A stretch of 64,000 bases of DNA from Hsuehochloa calcarea (Eukaryota > Streptophyta > Magnoliopsida > Poales > Poaceae). This document shows positions 35,061 to 46,179 of the stretch, piece by piece. The notes beneath the pieces were generated by a model. It ran no database searches. It saw only the letters and a program-made list of their open reading frames with translations, and had not been told where the DNA came from. The stretch spans positions 8,251,534-8,315,533 of the forward strand of contig CM070615.1 in assembly GCA_036346395.1 (NCBI GenBank). Direction: 5' to 3'. Position 1 is the stretch's first letter; each line of letters begins with the position of its first letter. The position numbers were made by a program, and so were the translations under genes.

Positions 35061-35800
35061 GAGGAATAGAACCTGAAATTTGCTGGTACTGATATGTGTA
35101 AATCTAGCAAAAATCACGACTGCTTTTGGTACACGTTCTGTGTACACATATCAAAATATTTAAATCTCCTGATGTTTTTTTTATAGTCGAAGCAAAACAA
35201 TTTCCAAACCTGGAGCACTTTCACGTAAGTCAAAATTGATGAGGTGTATTAATAGATTAACAAACCTTGGAACTTGGTTCGGCTGATTGATTAAAAAAAA
35301 AATTGTTGACCTGTGCTCACTGATTTCAATCTCCTTTTTTGGTTTTGGTCTGCTAGAGGATTGCTGCTGGCTTTTGTTCTTGAGTATTAATATTCGTTGG
35401 CTTGGTTTTGGTGCCGATTGTCTTGGCCCGAAGCTTTAGGAGATGATCCACTCGGGTGGATTGCTTCGGTTTTTGCTGTTCGGCAGATGGCAAGAGATCG
35501 GATGATGGCGCAGCGCGCGGACCGAAGGAAAAAGGCGTCGGCTTCGGAGTTCGGACGCAGATGCACACGGACCGAGGCCACGAGCGACGCGCAAATTTCT
35601 GGCGCCGAGGAAACTGACGAGCGATAGCTGCACGCGGATTAAGGCGAGGCTGCGCTGTCCGGGGAGCTACGCAGGAGACGCAGATCGAGCGAAGGCGCGA
35701 CGGGCGTGACGGCGAGGACGCTCGCGTGTGGAGACGGCGGCGGCGGCCGAAAAACGATCTGCTATATTTTCTTCGTGTCTCTTGAACCCTGATTTCCTGC
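35061..35800 (-). other. Leader between copia primer site and gag
   Basis: About 740 bp of 5' untranslated retroelement leader. The part at 35400-35760 is GC-rich and Arg/Ala/Pro-biased in translation, with no homology I recognise, so I do not call the 163-codon frame there a gene. Confidence 0.6.
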
Positions 35801-35812
35801 GCTCTGATACCA
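35801..35812 (-). other. Primer-binding site of the truncated copia element
   Basis: The minus strand reads TGGTATCAGAGC two bases after the LTR end; it is the initiator tRNA-Met complement. Confidence 0.88.
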
Positions 35813-35814
35813 CT

Positions 35815-36102
35815 TGTTAGAAAAATAAAGCAAAAGCGAGACACGAATTTTTACGTAGAAAACCCTTGCAAAAAAAAACCACGGGCGCCAACCGGCGATG
35901 ATCACTATATGTGGAGGGTTTACAAATCGCACAGGATTACAATGAAATGACTCAATTCATATGAGGCATACAATAGGTATATATAGGGGTAAAGGACGTA
36001 GAGTCCAAGTCGGATACATATCCGCTAATATAGAGACTGATTCGAACTCTTCCACATAAGGGAATTCGGATCACAATTTTAACCGTAGGCTCTCCAACGG
36101 CA
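35815..36102 (-). repeat. 5' LTR (288 bp) of the truncated copia element
   Basis: On the plus strand it starts TGTTAGAAAAATAAAG and ends CCAACGGCA, i.e. TG...CA, and it is followed inward by the primer site. It is inserted at the very end of the NLR coding region, in TTTAAT of the paralogous sequence CTTTAATTGATGG seen at 63030. No second LTR is found. The element is therefore LTR + leader + gag only. Confidence 0.85.
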
Positions 36103-36245
36103 ATTAAAGATAAAGTTGACGCCAGGATGATGCGCGGCAAACGCACTCCTCAATGCAGACTCTGCGGCTGCTTCAACGGCAACAGCAACACACTTGACTT
36201 GTCCGAGGCCACCGGCAAGTGCTCGATGCCAACAGAACACACCAG
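36103..36245 (-). pseudogene. Out-of-frame end of the NLR LRR domain
   Basis: Downstream of the premature stop the sequence still matches the paralog's final codons (ALRSAFAAHHPGVNFIF in another frame) up to the copia LTR at 36102. The frame was lost where the paralog has CGTTTCGAT and this gene CGTTCGAT. Confidence 0.8.
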
Positions 36246-39200
36246 TCATATCGAACGTAGCTCGAGCCTCTGGAGCCTGGGCGTAGCCCCCGCTTCAAAG
36301 GTCAGGAACGGTTTACGACACTCGAACACCAGGTCCCTAAGGGCTCGGAATGCCACGCCAGTGCCGGGGATGACGACCCTTTCTTCTGGACATTCTTGAA
36401 TACCCAACCGGAGGTCGACAAGGGAGGGCAAGCCTGCAAGAATACCAACACCATCTTCTTCCTTGGACGACACCTCCCTGACCTCAAGACTCAAGCTGTA
36501 GAGGTGGTGGAGCTGAGCAATCCACTTGGGGATCCTGGACAACCAGTTGCCACTCAGCTGGAGCGTCCGAAGATGGAGAGGTGCGCTCCAGCCATCGAGC
36601 GAAAATAATATTGGAGAATTATAAATCTCCAGAACAAGGTGCCTGAGGTTGCTGAAATGCGAATGTCGCAAGGCATCCATACGTGGCGCCAAATCCTCCG
36701 AAGTCTTAGTACTGCTGCAACACAATTTAAGATCTCTCATGTTGGTCAGCTCCTGGAGGCGCTCAATGTTTTCCACCGAATTTCTTGCCAAATCAAACCA
36801 AGCTAGGGTACGCAGGGATGCCAACCTACCAATCCCGTTGGGCAACGCCGTAAACGGTGGAACAATCAGATGCGACAATCGGGGCAAAGCAACAATATCT
36901 GATGGAATGCTCAAACTTGTATACGCCTTACCATGTAGATCCATTGTCTCTAATTCCTGTAGCTCCCCAATGTGACTAGGTAGCTTCAAAATCGTATGAT
37001 GGTACCAATAAGGCACTACGATCTTTAAATATCTTAATAGAAACAATGTAGACATACCAGTGAGGTCTAGCACTTGCACTTCCCTATTATCCGGAAGATC
37101 AAGGTGTAGAACTCGGACATACTTGAACTGCACAAAATAAGTCTTGAAAAACCTTCCAAAAAATACGACTGATCGGACAGGTGATGGTGATCCACTTATT
37201 GTTGCCGGTATCACTTGCTCTTCACCATTGTACTGGAGGGAGACTCGACGGATCTTTTTGTGTGCCCCTCTCGCAACTTGTGGTCCCTCTATTACATCAA
37301 TAAAGTTCTCTTCTGCGGACTTTGTTCTGATAAGTTCAAGCATCATATCGTGTATTCTGCAGGAAGACACCTCGTCATTGATGAGCTCGTTGAAGTAGCT
37401 TTCTGCAACATCCTCTGCGCCTAGCCCACCGATTTTACCCACAAAGCCTTCAGCTATCCATTGCCTCACCAAATCAGTCTTCAGTATTGTGTGGTCCTCT
37501 GGATACATACCAACATATAGCAGGCATGTTTTTAGATGGGGAGGAAGATTTTTGTAGCTAAGGTCCAATATTTTCTTCATATCTTCTAGACCAGGATTTC
37601 CATTGAACATGGAGCCCAAAGAGTTTCTTACGTACTCCCATTTCGTCTTCGACTGACCAGCCAGAAGGCTGGATATACTGATAATGGCAAGCGGCAAACC
37701 GCCGCATCTTTTTAGAATATCAGTTGAAACATCTTCAAATAAATCAGGGCAAGCTTCTCCTGAGCCAAATATTCTGCCAAAAAATAGTCTTCTTGAGTCT
37801 CCCTCATCAAGAGGTCTCATGTCATAAATCTTCTCTTTGCTATTAGAGCAACAAGCAACAGCAACAGATTTAATCCTCGTAGTTGTTAGTACTCTGCTGC
37901 CACGATTGTTTTCTGGAAAAGCACATTTAATAATTTTCCATGCTGAGGGATCCCATAAATCATCAATTATGACAAAGTACCTGCAAATAAATTCATATAG
38001 ATACACAAAGACAGGTTAATAGTAAAACTTTAGTAAAATTGGCAAACAATATTTTTTATCGATCTAAAGAATAACTAACCAAACGCCATAATAGGTGTTA
38101 AAGCTAAGCACAATTACACTAGAAACAGGACCCGTATCTATGTTAAATATTTTGTTTTTTTTCCATTAAAACAACTGAAAAGTTTCTGAATATATTGTGG
38201 AGGTAGTTGTCTATATCAATCATGTTCCACCCCAAGCCCACCCACACACACGTAGACTGGTTGAAATAAATAACCCTCTACGAAACAAATGAATTGAATG
38301 GAAAATTTTGAAAACATCACCTAGATGCTAACTCCATTTACAAGTACGTGCCAAACTTTTTTGCAGCCAAATTTTCGCTGACGAAAGTATTGGGTATGTG
38401 GAATAATTATATTCATGCCAAATATATCAACGTTATTTTATAAATGGTTAATCTAAATTGTTTCATGACTGCAAATAAACCACAGTACCACACTAGTATT
38501 TAGAAACAGAAGTATAGAATTGAGATTTCTAGCATCCCAAACACAAAACAAGAGTAATTACCTCTTATCCTGTAGATGTTGTCTGATATTCTTGAGAAAG
38601 TCGTCCAACTCGCCGGTGTGAGGAGAGCATTGTCCCCCAATTTCTGATAATACTTTATTGAGAATCCTTGGCATATCAGGTTTTTGAGACACCGGCACAA
38701 ATGCTCGACAATCAAATTGGCCTTCAAGCTTGCGGTACACTTCATTGGCAACTGTTGTTTTGCCAAGACCTCCGAATCCCACAATAGAAGCCACCTTCAA
38801 CTCTTGCTCTTCACCCATCAACAACTCGACAAGCTCGTCTCTTGGGGCATCGATACCCACAAGACCAGCCGCGTCCTCAAAAATTGCCACCGCTCGTGGA
38901 TCAAGAGGCACATAACTGGACACGGGGGTGTACTCATCAAGCTTGTACCTCTTGCGTCGCTCGTCTTCCTCCTTGACACGAGCTTTAATCTCCTGGATCT
39001 TGTTGGCAATCTGATGGCGCGCCCTCAGCTTCTTTAAAACTCTAGCAGTCTTGTTGACAAACCCAGTGCTTGCACCATTCTTGCCAAGGTGGTGCGTGAA
39101 GTCGTCGATGCAGTCTTCAATGTCGTAGGACATCTCCCTGACACGGTTCCTCCACAATTTGGCCTGATCATCAAGCTCGTCCATACCTGCAAGCTTCTCA

Positions 39201-39355
39201 AGAAGAGTATTCATGCTTTCGAACTCTTTCCCCAGAGACTCTACCTCCTTCCGAACACCCTTGAGCTTGCCATATTCCTCCCCCATCAGTGTGGCGAGCT
39301 TGCAGAGTAAGGAGTTTATGACTCCACTGGAAGCGCTCACCATGGTTACGGCCAT
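36246..39355 (-). CDS. CC-NB-ARC-LRR disease-resistance protein (NLR), two exons
   Basis: Exon 1 is 39355-38562 and exon 2 is 37980-36246 (794 + 1735 nt = 842 codons plus stop). Residues 1-130 form an Rx-type coiled coil with the EDVID-like motif IEDCIDDF (79-86). NB-ARC has the P-loop GFGGLGKTT (193-201), kinase-2 FVIIDDLWD (about 267-275), RNBS-B GSRVLTTTR, GLPL at 359-362, RNBS-D CLLYVGMYPED (417-427) and an MHD variant RIHD (473-476). LRRs fill the rest, e.g. LPSHIGELQELETMDL and LRTLQLSGNWLSRIPKW. NLRs act as intracellular immune receptors that detect pathogen effectors. The stop after LELRSI comes from a 1-bp deletion relative to the copy at 33958-34374, whose frame runs about 60 codons further. 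The segment before RIHD (INDEVSSC) looks short. Expression is not provable from sequence. Confidence 0.9.
37981..38561 (-). other. Intron of the NLR gene (581 bp)
   Basis: On the minus strand the donor is AAGAG|GTAATT and the acceptor TTTGCAG|GTAC. Joining restores AGG (Arg) and the motif RYFVIIDDLWD between P-loop and kinase-2, a usual intron site in grass NLRs. The interior is AT-rich with no other feature. Confidence 0.92.
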
Positions 39356-39441
39356 CTCTTCTCTCTTCGCTCAGTTTCTCTCTCTTTGGGTCTCCGCTTT
39401 TGTGATGCACTCAGAGACTCAGAGTAGCTCGCAGAGACTCA

Positions 39442-40095
39442 GGGCCTGTTTGTTTAGGCTTTTTCTTTGGCTTAAGAAAAAGTCTGCTCTAAAAAAAAGG
39501 CGCTTTTTATTCAATTTATAAAAAGCTTGCCTATTTAAGCCTAAAAGCCATAAGTCGAGAGAGGTCTTTTTTGGCTTTTGTGGAATGGAATAATATCACA
39601 TCAAGTTCGTTGAAATTACCCACCAAATGCCATCAGATATAAATCAAAATCGTTTGATTTTTGTTGTTCCGTCGCTTCGGCGCCCGCCGCCCGCCCGCCC
39701 GCTTCTTCGCCCCGCCCGACGCCTCCTCCCCACGCCGCACGATATCCTCCCATCCTCGACGCGCCTCCTCCCTAACATCTAAATCGAATGTACTTACGAA
39801 ATTTTGTGATTGAAATATTGCACTTTATTTTATGCTATGATTTAGACTATTTTATGCTATTTTAGAAATTCTATGCAAAAATAAGTTTAAATACATGCTT
39901 AAACAGATCATTTAACCCTTAAAGGGCAATTCAGACTTTTAATCCTTCACACACAACTCAATAAGCCAACATCCCATAAAAAGCCAGATTACCAAACACC
40001 AAATCTTGGCTTAAAAGTTGATGCTTATGTTCGATTGTTTAAAAAGTTTGGCTTTAAACTATGTTCAAAAAGTTCTGCTCTAAACAAACAGGGCC
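39442..40095. mobile_element. Non-autonomous TIR DNA element upstream of the NLR
   Basis: Its left end is GGGCCTGTTTGTTTAG and its right end is CTAAACAAACAGGGCC, an inverted repeat of about 16 bp over 654 bp. AT-rich flanks enclose a GC-rich core (39670-39780, CCCGCC repeats). No transposase is coded. A target-site duplication is not clear: AGAG occurs on both sides but longer matches are imperfect. It ends 87 bp from the NLR start codon and so occupies its promoter region. Superfamily not assigned. Confidence 0.7.
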
Positions 40096-40119
40096 AGAGT
40101 AGCACGCCTAATGGCTTGC

Positions 40120-40536
40120 AGGCACTCTCAACTGGCAAGTAGAGTACTAAATTAACTTCATCTGTCCCTATGAACGTGGCCCCGGGGCAGGACTTCACAT
40201 GTCTTGTGTTCACATGGGTAAAATCTGTTCAGTTTTTTTATGAAGTTGCAATCGATTAACCCACCCCCATGCTGATGACATGTAGGTCCAGCAGAAGGCT
40301 TCCCGGGAGGCATTCGCAAGTGGCAAGTAGAGTACTAAATTAACCTCATCTGTCCCTATCAACGTGGGCCCGGGGCAGGACTTCATTTGGCTTCTTTTTT
40401 ATGAACGTGGGCCGGGTCAATCGCAGTGGATGGAGAAAGATACGAGAAAAATATGTTTAGCTTTTTTTTTATCAAGTTGCAATCGATTATTCCACCCCAT
40501 ATTGATGACAAGTAGGTCTAGTAGAATACTGGCCCG
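40120..40536. repeat. Direct tandem repeat (two units of about 180-230 bp)
   Basis: Unit 1 (about 40120-40297) and unit 2 (about 40308-40536) share GGCAAGTAGAGTACTAAATT, CATCTGTCCCTAT, GGGGCAGGACTTCA and GTTGCAATCGATTA in the same order. Unit 2 has an extra stretch near 40390-40440. No gene is supported here. Confidence 0.82.
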
Positions 40537-40799
40537 CATGTCGGTCACTAAGAGGGATAAAAGTACACTTCTTTTGCTACTGATGAGATTTGAGGGAAGA
40601 CGGGCAGATAGGCCTTGTCTGTTAGCTGAGCGTTCAGATGCGCGAAATCTCCTCCTGACATGGCCTTCATCAGTCGTCGCTAGACTGGATGTGGCTTGTT
40701 TGCATGTCCTTGACCCAGACATGCCCGGTCCGAAAGCTCCTAGCTCTAACTTCTCTCACTTGTATACCTAGCGTACGAACAGCCTGCTCTTCGGTCCCT

Positions 40800-41232
40800 C
40801 TCCGCTCGGACACGCCACGTGGGCCGACTCGCACCACCCGCGCCCGAACCGCTCCCTTGCAGCACATACGCGCCGCCACATCTCTAGATCCCCTCCTCCC
40901 GCGCACGGACTCGCAGCATCCCCTTGTCCCGTCTTGTCACCTGTTGTCACATCCATCCATCACCCCATGCATTTTCTGCATGCAAGCCACGCGCGGGAGG
41001 GAATCCAATCCCTCCAGCCGCTTTGCGGTCGGCCACGATTTGCGTTGGGTGGCTATAAATTCTGATTTGACTGCGAGATATTTCACTCACTCTCATCCTC
41101 GCTCGCTCTCTTATTCTCGCTCGCTCTCTCATTCGCAGCCTCGTCCGATTTCATTTTCGGAAACGATTAACAATTGTTTAGAGGCATCATTAGTAGTCAC
41201 ATTAGCAGGTAATTTTTCTTGTGTGTATTTTT
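40800..41232 (+). promoter_or_regulatory. Promoter-like region with TATA box and CT-rich leader
   Basis: GC-rich sequence with a G-box-like CCACGTGG (40814-40821) leads to TATAAAT at 41054-41060. A CT-rich leader with CTCGCTCGCTCTC repeats (41091-41135) follows, and then a possible splice donor AGCAG|GTAATT at 41208. Gypsy-E is inserted 24 bp further on. The gene this would drive is not identifiable; the nearest plus-strand coding remnant beyond Gypsy-E is the plant-mobile-domain pseudogene at 58902. Confidence 0.4.
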
Positions 41233-42141
41233 TGATGAGGACATGATCCCTATGGATACAACCACATTTGATGTGTTTGGTATTCCAATTACAAGAGCTC
41301 GTACACGTCAATGTATTTATCAAGTAAATTCGTTTCTAGGGCTGAGTGTATTATTTGAGAACTCTATGATGCTGCATAACATAGATGATTTACTTGTACG
41401 TAGGAATCTAGGACTACGACCAGTTCAAGAAGGTCTACGACCACTTCCGCAAAGTCTACGACCACTTCAAGAAGGCATTCGACCAGTTTCACCAGTACTC
41501 GGCGAGCCCAGGACTCGTTGGGAGCAATCTACGACCAGAGAAGCGAGTACAGTACTCGTTGGACACAATCTATGACCAGAGATAGCATGTACTCCTCAAG
41601 ACCACCCCAAGACCAGTCCTACAACCAAGTCTTCGACTAGAGAGACGTGATATGAATAGTGAATAAGGTGATACGTCACCGTTTTAGGCCTAATAGGGAC
41701 TTGTAAGCGTGTCGAGGTCGGAGTCTAGGTTATGTACGTCTCTTTCCACGGCCGCACAACCCTAGATCGACCTCCTCACGTCCCCCTATATATATACAGT
41801 AGCCGTCATAGTTTAGGGTGGATTTTTCTTTGAGATTATTCTGCGTGGCAGTCTCGCTGCATGTTTGGTTGAGGAACCCCACATTGTGAGCTTCATCTTT
41901 ATTCGCAATACAATATCAGATTGCATCTTCTACTCTCTTGCTTGTGTTCTTAATTCGCTTGCAGGAGATAGCCTTCTTGGCGAGGTCAACCGCGTTCGGC
42001 ACGGTTGATAACCATCGGAGCAGTGGTGTAGTGATTGCGAGGGGTTTGACTGTTGTTGTCGGAGCCTTCGGATCATCAACGTCGAGTTCTCCACAATCGA
42101 CTTATCAGTACCTTTTGGAAGATCGGACCACCGTCACATCA
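41233..42141 (+). repeat. 5' LTR of Gypsy-E
   Basis: It begins TGATGAGGACATGATCCC and ends CACCGTCACATCA. A TATA-like run TATATATATA is at about 41789-41798. Its first third contains an array built on CTACGACCA (41405-41500, also near 41530-41640). Confidence 0.9.
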
Positions 42142-42143
42142 GT

Positions 42144-42155
42144 TGGTATCAGTGC
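42144..42155 (+). other. Primer-binding site of Gypsy-E
   Basis: TGGTATCAGTGC starts two bases after the LTR. It matches the initiator tRNA-Met complement TGGTATCAGAGC except for one base. Confidence 0.8.
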
Positions 42156-43340
42156 AAAAGGTTACCCGTTAGGTAATCACGATTTTTACCCCCTGTTATA
42201 TTAGTTGTTTTCCATCGTCCTAAAGCTCCAGAAAATTGCCCCACAAAAATATTTTTTTTGTTATTCGTCGTGTTCTTCCGCTGTCCCATCGCCCATTGTG
42301 CCTTTGCAATTTCCGTTCTTTGTTTCGCGTTGTTGAATTAGTGTCTTTTGTCAAAGTCGTGTTGCTGGTTTAGAGTCGTGTTTTTGGTTTCTAGTCAACA
42401 CCGTCGCCCGCCGTGCCACCATCCATCCTGGCCGCGCTACCACCTACTCGAACAACCCCCTTTCGACCACCTCCTCGAGTTCGACCACCTAGTCGGATTT
42501 GACCATCTACTCGAATTCGACCACCAACTCGGGTTCGACCATCTACTCGTTTCCGCCCTGACCACCCTATTTGTTTCTTATTGCTCTCGGACACCCCACG
42601 CACTCATCATATCGTGCCTGCCACACAAAGTTCGAGAAGAATTTCCATAGCCGAACAGAGCTAGCCAAAGTTCAAAGAGAGAGAGTATCTTTTAATTATC
42701 TGTATACCCCTTCCTTCTACAAAAAGTTTATGACCCATATATATCCATAGACCCAGAAGGGGTTTTTTTGAAGAGTTTTGAGTCAATGTCACATTCGCAA
42801 AAAAGAACCCTAGGTTGGGTTTTGGCAGCAAAAAAAAGGGAACCTTAGGTTGGGTTTCGGCAGCAAAAAAAAGAGAACCCTAGGTTGGGTTTCGGCAGTC
42901 AAAAAAAAGAGAGAAGAAGAAGAAGTAAATCGACCACCCCAGTTGGTCTACGACCACTCCCAGCCTTGCATCCTTTGAATCCTTTGTATATAGTCCTTGT
43001 TATCGATCAGTATTGTGATAGGGCTAGGGACACTTTTTAGACCAGCAACCGTGACAAGTACTTTGGACCCTTATTCAACTTTGCTAATCAGGTTACGATT
43101 TTTGCTAATCCTTGCTATACATTGTGCCTTCCGAGCTCCACCTACTCTTGATCAGTACAGGTCCCCTCTTGCAATCATACCCACTCTCGACATGGTATCA
43201 CGAACCAGCCACCGGTTGTACCACCTGCTGCGTTGATAAGAACACTTGTAAGAGTGTGGTAAGACGCTTGAGAGTGTGCGATTCCACCTTTCACCACCTA
43301 GTAGTTGATAGGGATAATACCTTTGTGTTGTCTTTTGTTT
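42156..43340 (+). other. Gypsy-E leader with two tandem-repeat arrays
   Basis: No gene is supported. At about 42455-42550 a unit of about 18-19 bp (TTCGACCACCTACTCG) repeats four to five times. At about 42797-42910 a unit of about 41 bp (CCCTAGGTTGGGTTTCGGCA plus an A-run) repeats three times. Both lie in the untranslated leader between primer site and gag. Confidence 0.75.
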
Positions 43341-44195
43341 TCTGCTAACCATAACAGGTGAGACGTCTGATGAGAAAGAGTGTGTTGTAAAGGGAGAGCT
43401 CATGACGCTCTTGAGTGAACAACACACTACCACTAATGAGGATATCGACATGAAGCTTCAAGCTACCACGATCACATTGCAGCACTCAATCAACGATAGT
43501 ATTGCAGCGCTCACTACACGCCTTGAAAGAATGGTGAACCGGCCACCAAACATTGGATGTGAGTATGATCACGATGCAGCCCAAGATCTTGAGGAGGGAT
43601 ATGATATTGAGAGGAGAAACCGTGATACCGGTGCTGTGTTTGCTGACCAAGATGCACGTCAATGACACTGCCTACATTACAACTGTCATGGTATAGGAGG
43701 TAATAATTTTCAGTACCACAATGCTCGTGCTAATGATGACCCATTTGCTAAAGTTAAATTTACCATACCATCTTTTGCGGGTGTTTATGATGCTGAAATT
43801 TATCTAGATTGGGAGATAACAGTTGAACAAAAATTTAATGCCCATCTAGTTCCTGAAGTGCATAGAGTCAGACAAGCTACTAGTGAATTTCAAGATTTTG
43901 CTATCATTTGGTGGAATCAGGTGGTTAATTCTGGCTTAACACCTGATACATGGAATAGATTGAAGGTAGCTATGCGTGCTAGATTTGGTCCTCCTGCTTT
44001 TAAACATGATATATGTAAGAAATTATAGTGCTTAGACCAAGGTAATAAATCTGTAGAGGAATATTATCAAGAAGTACAAATAGGCATACTGCGTTGTAAT
44101 GTTGTTGAGGATGAGGAGGATAAGATGGCTCGTTTTTATGGTGGTTTAAGGCATGAGATTCAGGACATGGTTGATTACAAAGACTATAATGATAT
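43341..44195 (+). pseudogene. Gypsy-E gag, first part
   Basis: The N-terminal part runs MTLLSEQHTTTNEDIDMKL to DTGAVFADQDARQ and a stop at 43663. The retrotransposon gag domain continues as FTIPSFAGVYDAEIYLDWEI, IWWNQVVNSGLTPDTWNRLK and MRARFGPPAFKHDICKKL, then another in-frame stop (44026-44028). It goes on SVEEYYQEVQIGILRCNV and MARFYGGLRHEIQDMVDYKD. The last five bases (gatat) are the left TSD of Copia-C. Gag would form the virus-like particle. Confidence 0.88.
44191..44195. other. Left target-site duplication of Copia-C (gatat)
   Basis: gatat precedes TGTTGGACCG and recurs at 55378-55382. The gag reading YNDI continues as NRLFQLACLAEKE after the right copy. Confidence 0.95.
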
Positions 44196-46179
44196 TGTTG
44201 GACCGAAAAGGCGACTAGAGGGGGGGGTGAATAGGAGCACGCTCACTTTTTCAACCTCGATTAGATTCAACACAAATTTCACTCCAATAGCTATAGAAGC
44301 TATGAAGATCGATATACCAAGACAAATGGAAGACTAGGATTGAATCCAATCAAAACCCCGAAGCAAAACAACCAAAAGCAATCGAAACTTAATTTCCTAA
44401 GAGAAGGGCGGTCTGACCTCTACTCAGGGGCGGTCTGACCTCTCCAAGGGGCGGTCCGACCTCTAGCTAGGGCGGTCGACCTCCGGTAGATGAACAAGGA
44501 AATCACCAAAAACGGTTGCAAATAGGTCTAACTTTTGATCTACAACTCCAAACTTCATGAAACTTGGAACACACCTCTCTAGGATGTCGTGAACCTATTC
44601 CAATTGAAGATCATGGAGATCCATGGAAAAGTTACGATATTTTTCAGTTTGAGAGATGGATGGTTCAAAACCGAGTCAAAACGAAAACGTGACCCAAAAA
44701 CTTGCTCGTGGGTGATTGATGATCAAGATGATCTTAGATGTGTTCCCACATGTCACAGCAAGCTATATCATGTAAAGAAATCAATCAAAAACATGCGAAT
44801 CAAAGAAAGACTCAAAATCACCAAATAGAGAGAAGAAGGGCAAAGAGACACATCTTTGATCAAAGCTTTCTTTGGATTGATTGATAGGGTTTGGGTTTAC
44901 AGCCACTCCATCAATGGAGGACAAAGCTCAATCCGAGAGCACAAGATCAAATCAAAACTCTCTAGAACCCTAACCTCCACTAATCCTCTCCCTAAGCCAA
45001 AACTAGGGTTTCAATAATGATTAAAAGGTTTTTTTTTTTTAAGGGGTGCAGCCACCTCCTCCTCTATTTATAGTGGAGACTTAGACCTTCTAGAAAATTA
45101 ACTCAAATGGGCTCCGTTAAGGCCCAACACAAACGGGTCACACACGCACGCATTTTAAAGCGCCGCCTACAACACCTCTTAACCTAAACCGCTACTTTTG
45201 CGCCGCCTTGCGCCGTGGGTAGGCAAAAGGTCACAAGTTGATATTTGGTAAGATTACCAAAATACCCTTCTCGGTCCTTCTCCAAGACCGAGTCCATCTT
45301 CGCAAGCACTTCGCATGCTCGCCACGTGTAGGTTGATCAACGGCTCTCTCCATGTCGGCAAGTCTCTCCCATCCGGCCCCACCGAAACCACCATGGCACT
45401 TGCACCGACTCCGCGCCGCTTGATCAAACCACATCGACGAATCGCCTGCTCGGTCATCATTGTCCATTCGCACATACTTGATTTCATTGACTCACCCAAA
45501 GATCGCCGATCGCTCGACCTAAGCTCTCCAAGCCTCGCCCCGATCATCCTCGCCGTTGACCGTCGTTGACCACCAAGCAACTCGCACAACAATAGACAAG
45601 CAAATCGAACCGGAACAAGTTCTTCGCAACTTGACCCACGTTAGTCAAAACATGCATCATGCAACACATATGCATCAAACTCATGACTTTGACCTAACCA
45701 ACGAACAACGCCGCCACGACAGCGACGTTCAGTAATAACCGGTCGATCACTTCCCGTGGCTTGGCTCGACCGCTGGCCTTGCCGGCCGGACCGCCGCCAA
45801 AGGCCGGCCCGACCACCAGAAGGACTTAGCCAATTTTCAACCCCGAAAATCCAAACCCATCGGAAACTTTAAACCAATAGAACTTTTATCGAGACTCCAA
45901 AATTATGGGAGCAAGAACAATGGGATCCCTCACTTGCCTACACCTCTATTTTTGGCCCACTGCTTTGACCACTTTTGTCACGGCCGGTCCGACCGGCGCA
46001 CATGGCCGGTCCGACCGATTTGGGACCGGCGGACCATTGTTATGGCGGTCAGACCGCCCGCCCGTAAAGTTCGAATATCTTTGAAACTTTGTCGAAAACC
46101 CGTGAAACGACAAACCATTAACGCCATTGCCAATTGTCACATCATCCTAAGATCCGAGCATATCCCCATGATATCCACA
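44196..46179 (-). repeat. 3' LTR of Copia-C
   Basis: On the minus strand it begins TGTGGATATCATGGGGATA and ends CGGTCCAACA. TATA box CTATAAATAG at 45072-45063 (minus). The U5-side cluster at 44405-44480 is a short tandem array of GGCGGTCTGACCTCT-like units. The U3-side cluster lies at about 45740-45830 and 45983-46056. Confidence 0.94.

Larger units (their letters stand above)
33167..35092 (-). repeat. Segmental duplication, copy 1 (LRR fragment, 3' UTR, LRR/gag chimera)
   Basis: The stretch is collinear with 61905-64000. Differences are a hAT MITE and a deletion of about 150 bp in copy 2, an 18-bp deletion near 33240 in copy 1, and an A-run difference at about 34596. Both copies hold the same copia gag-LRR junction, so the chimera existed before the duplication. 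Confidence 0.93.

Noticed and set aside
35353..35844. 163-codon Arg/Ala-rich minus frame
   Set aside because: It lies in the GC-rich copia leader and overlaps the primer site and LTR end; composition alone explains the open frame.
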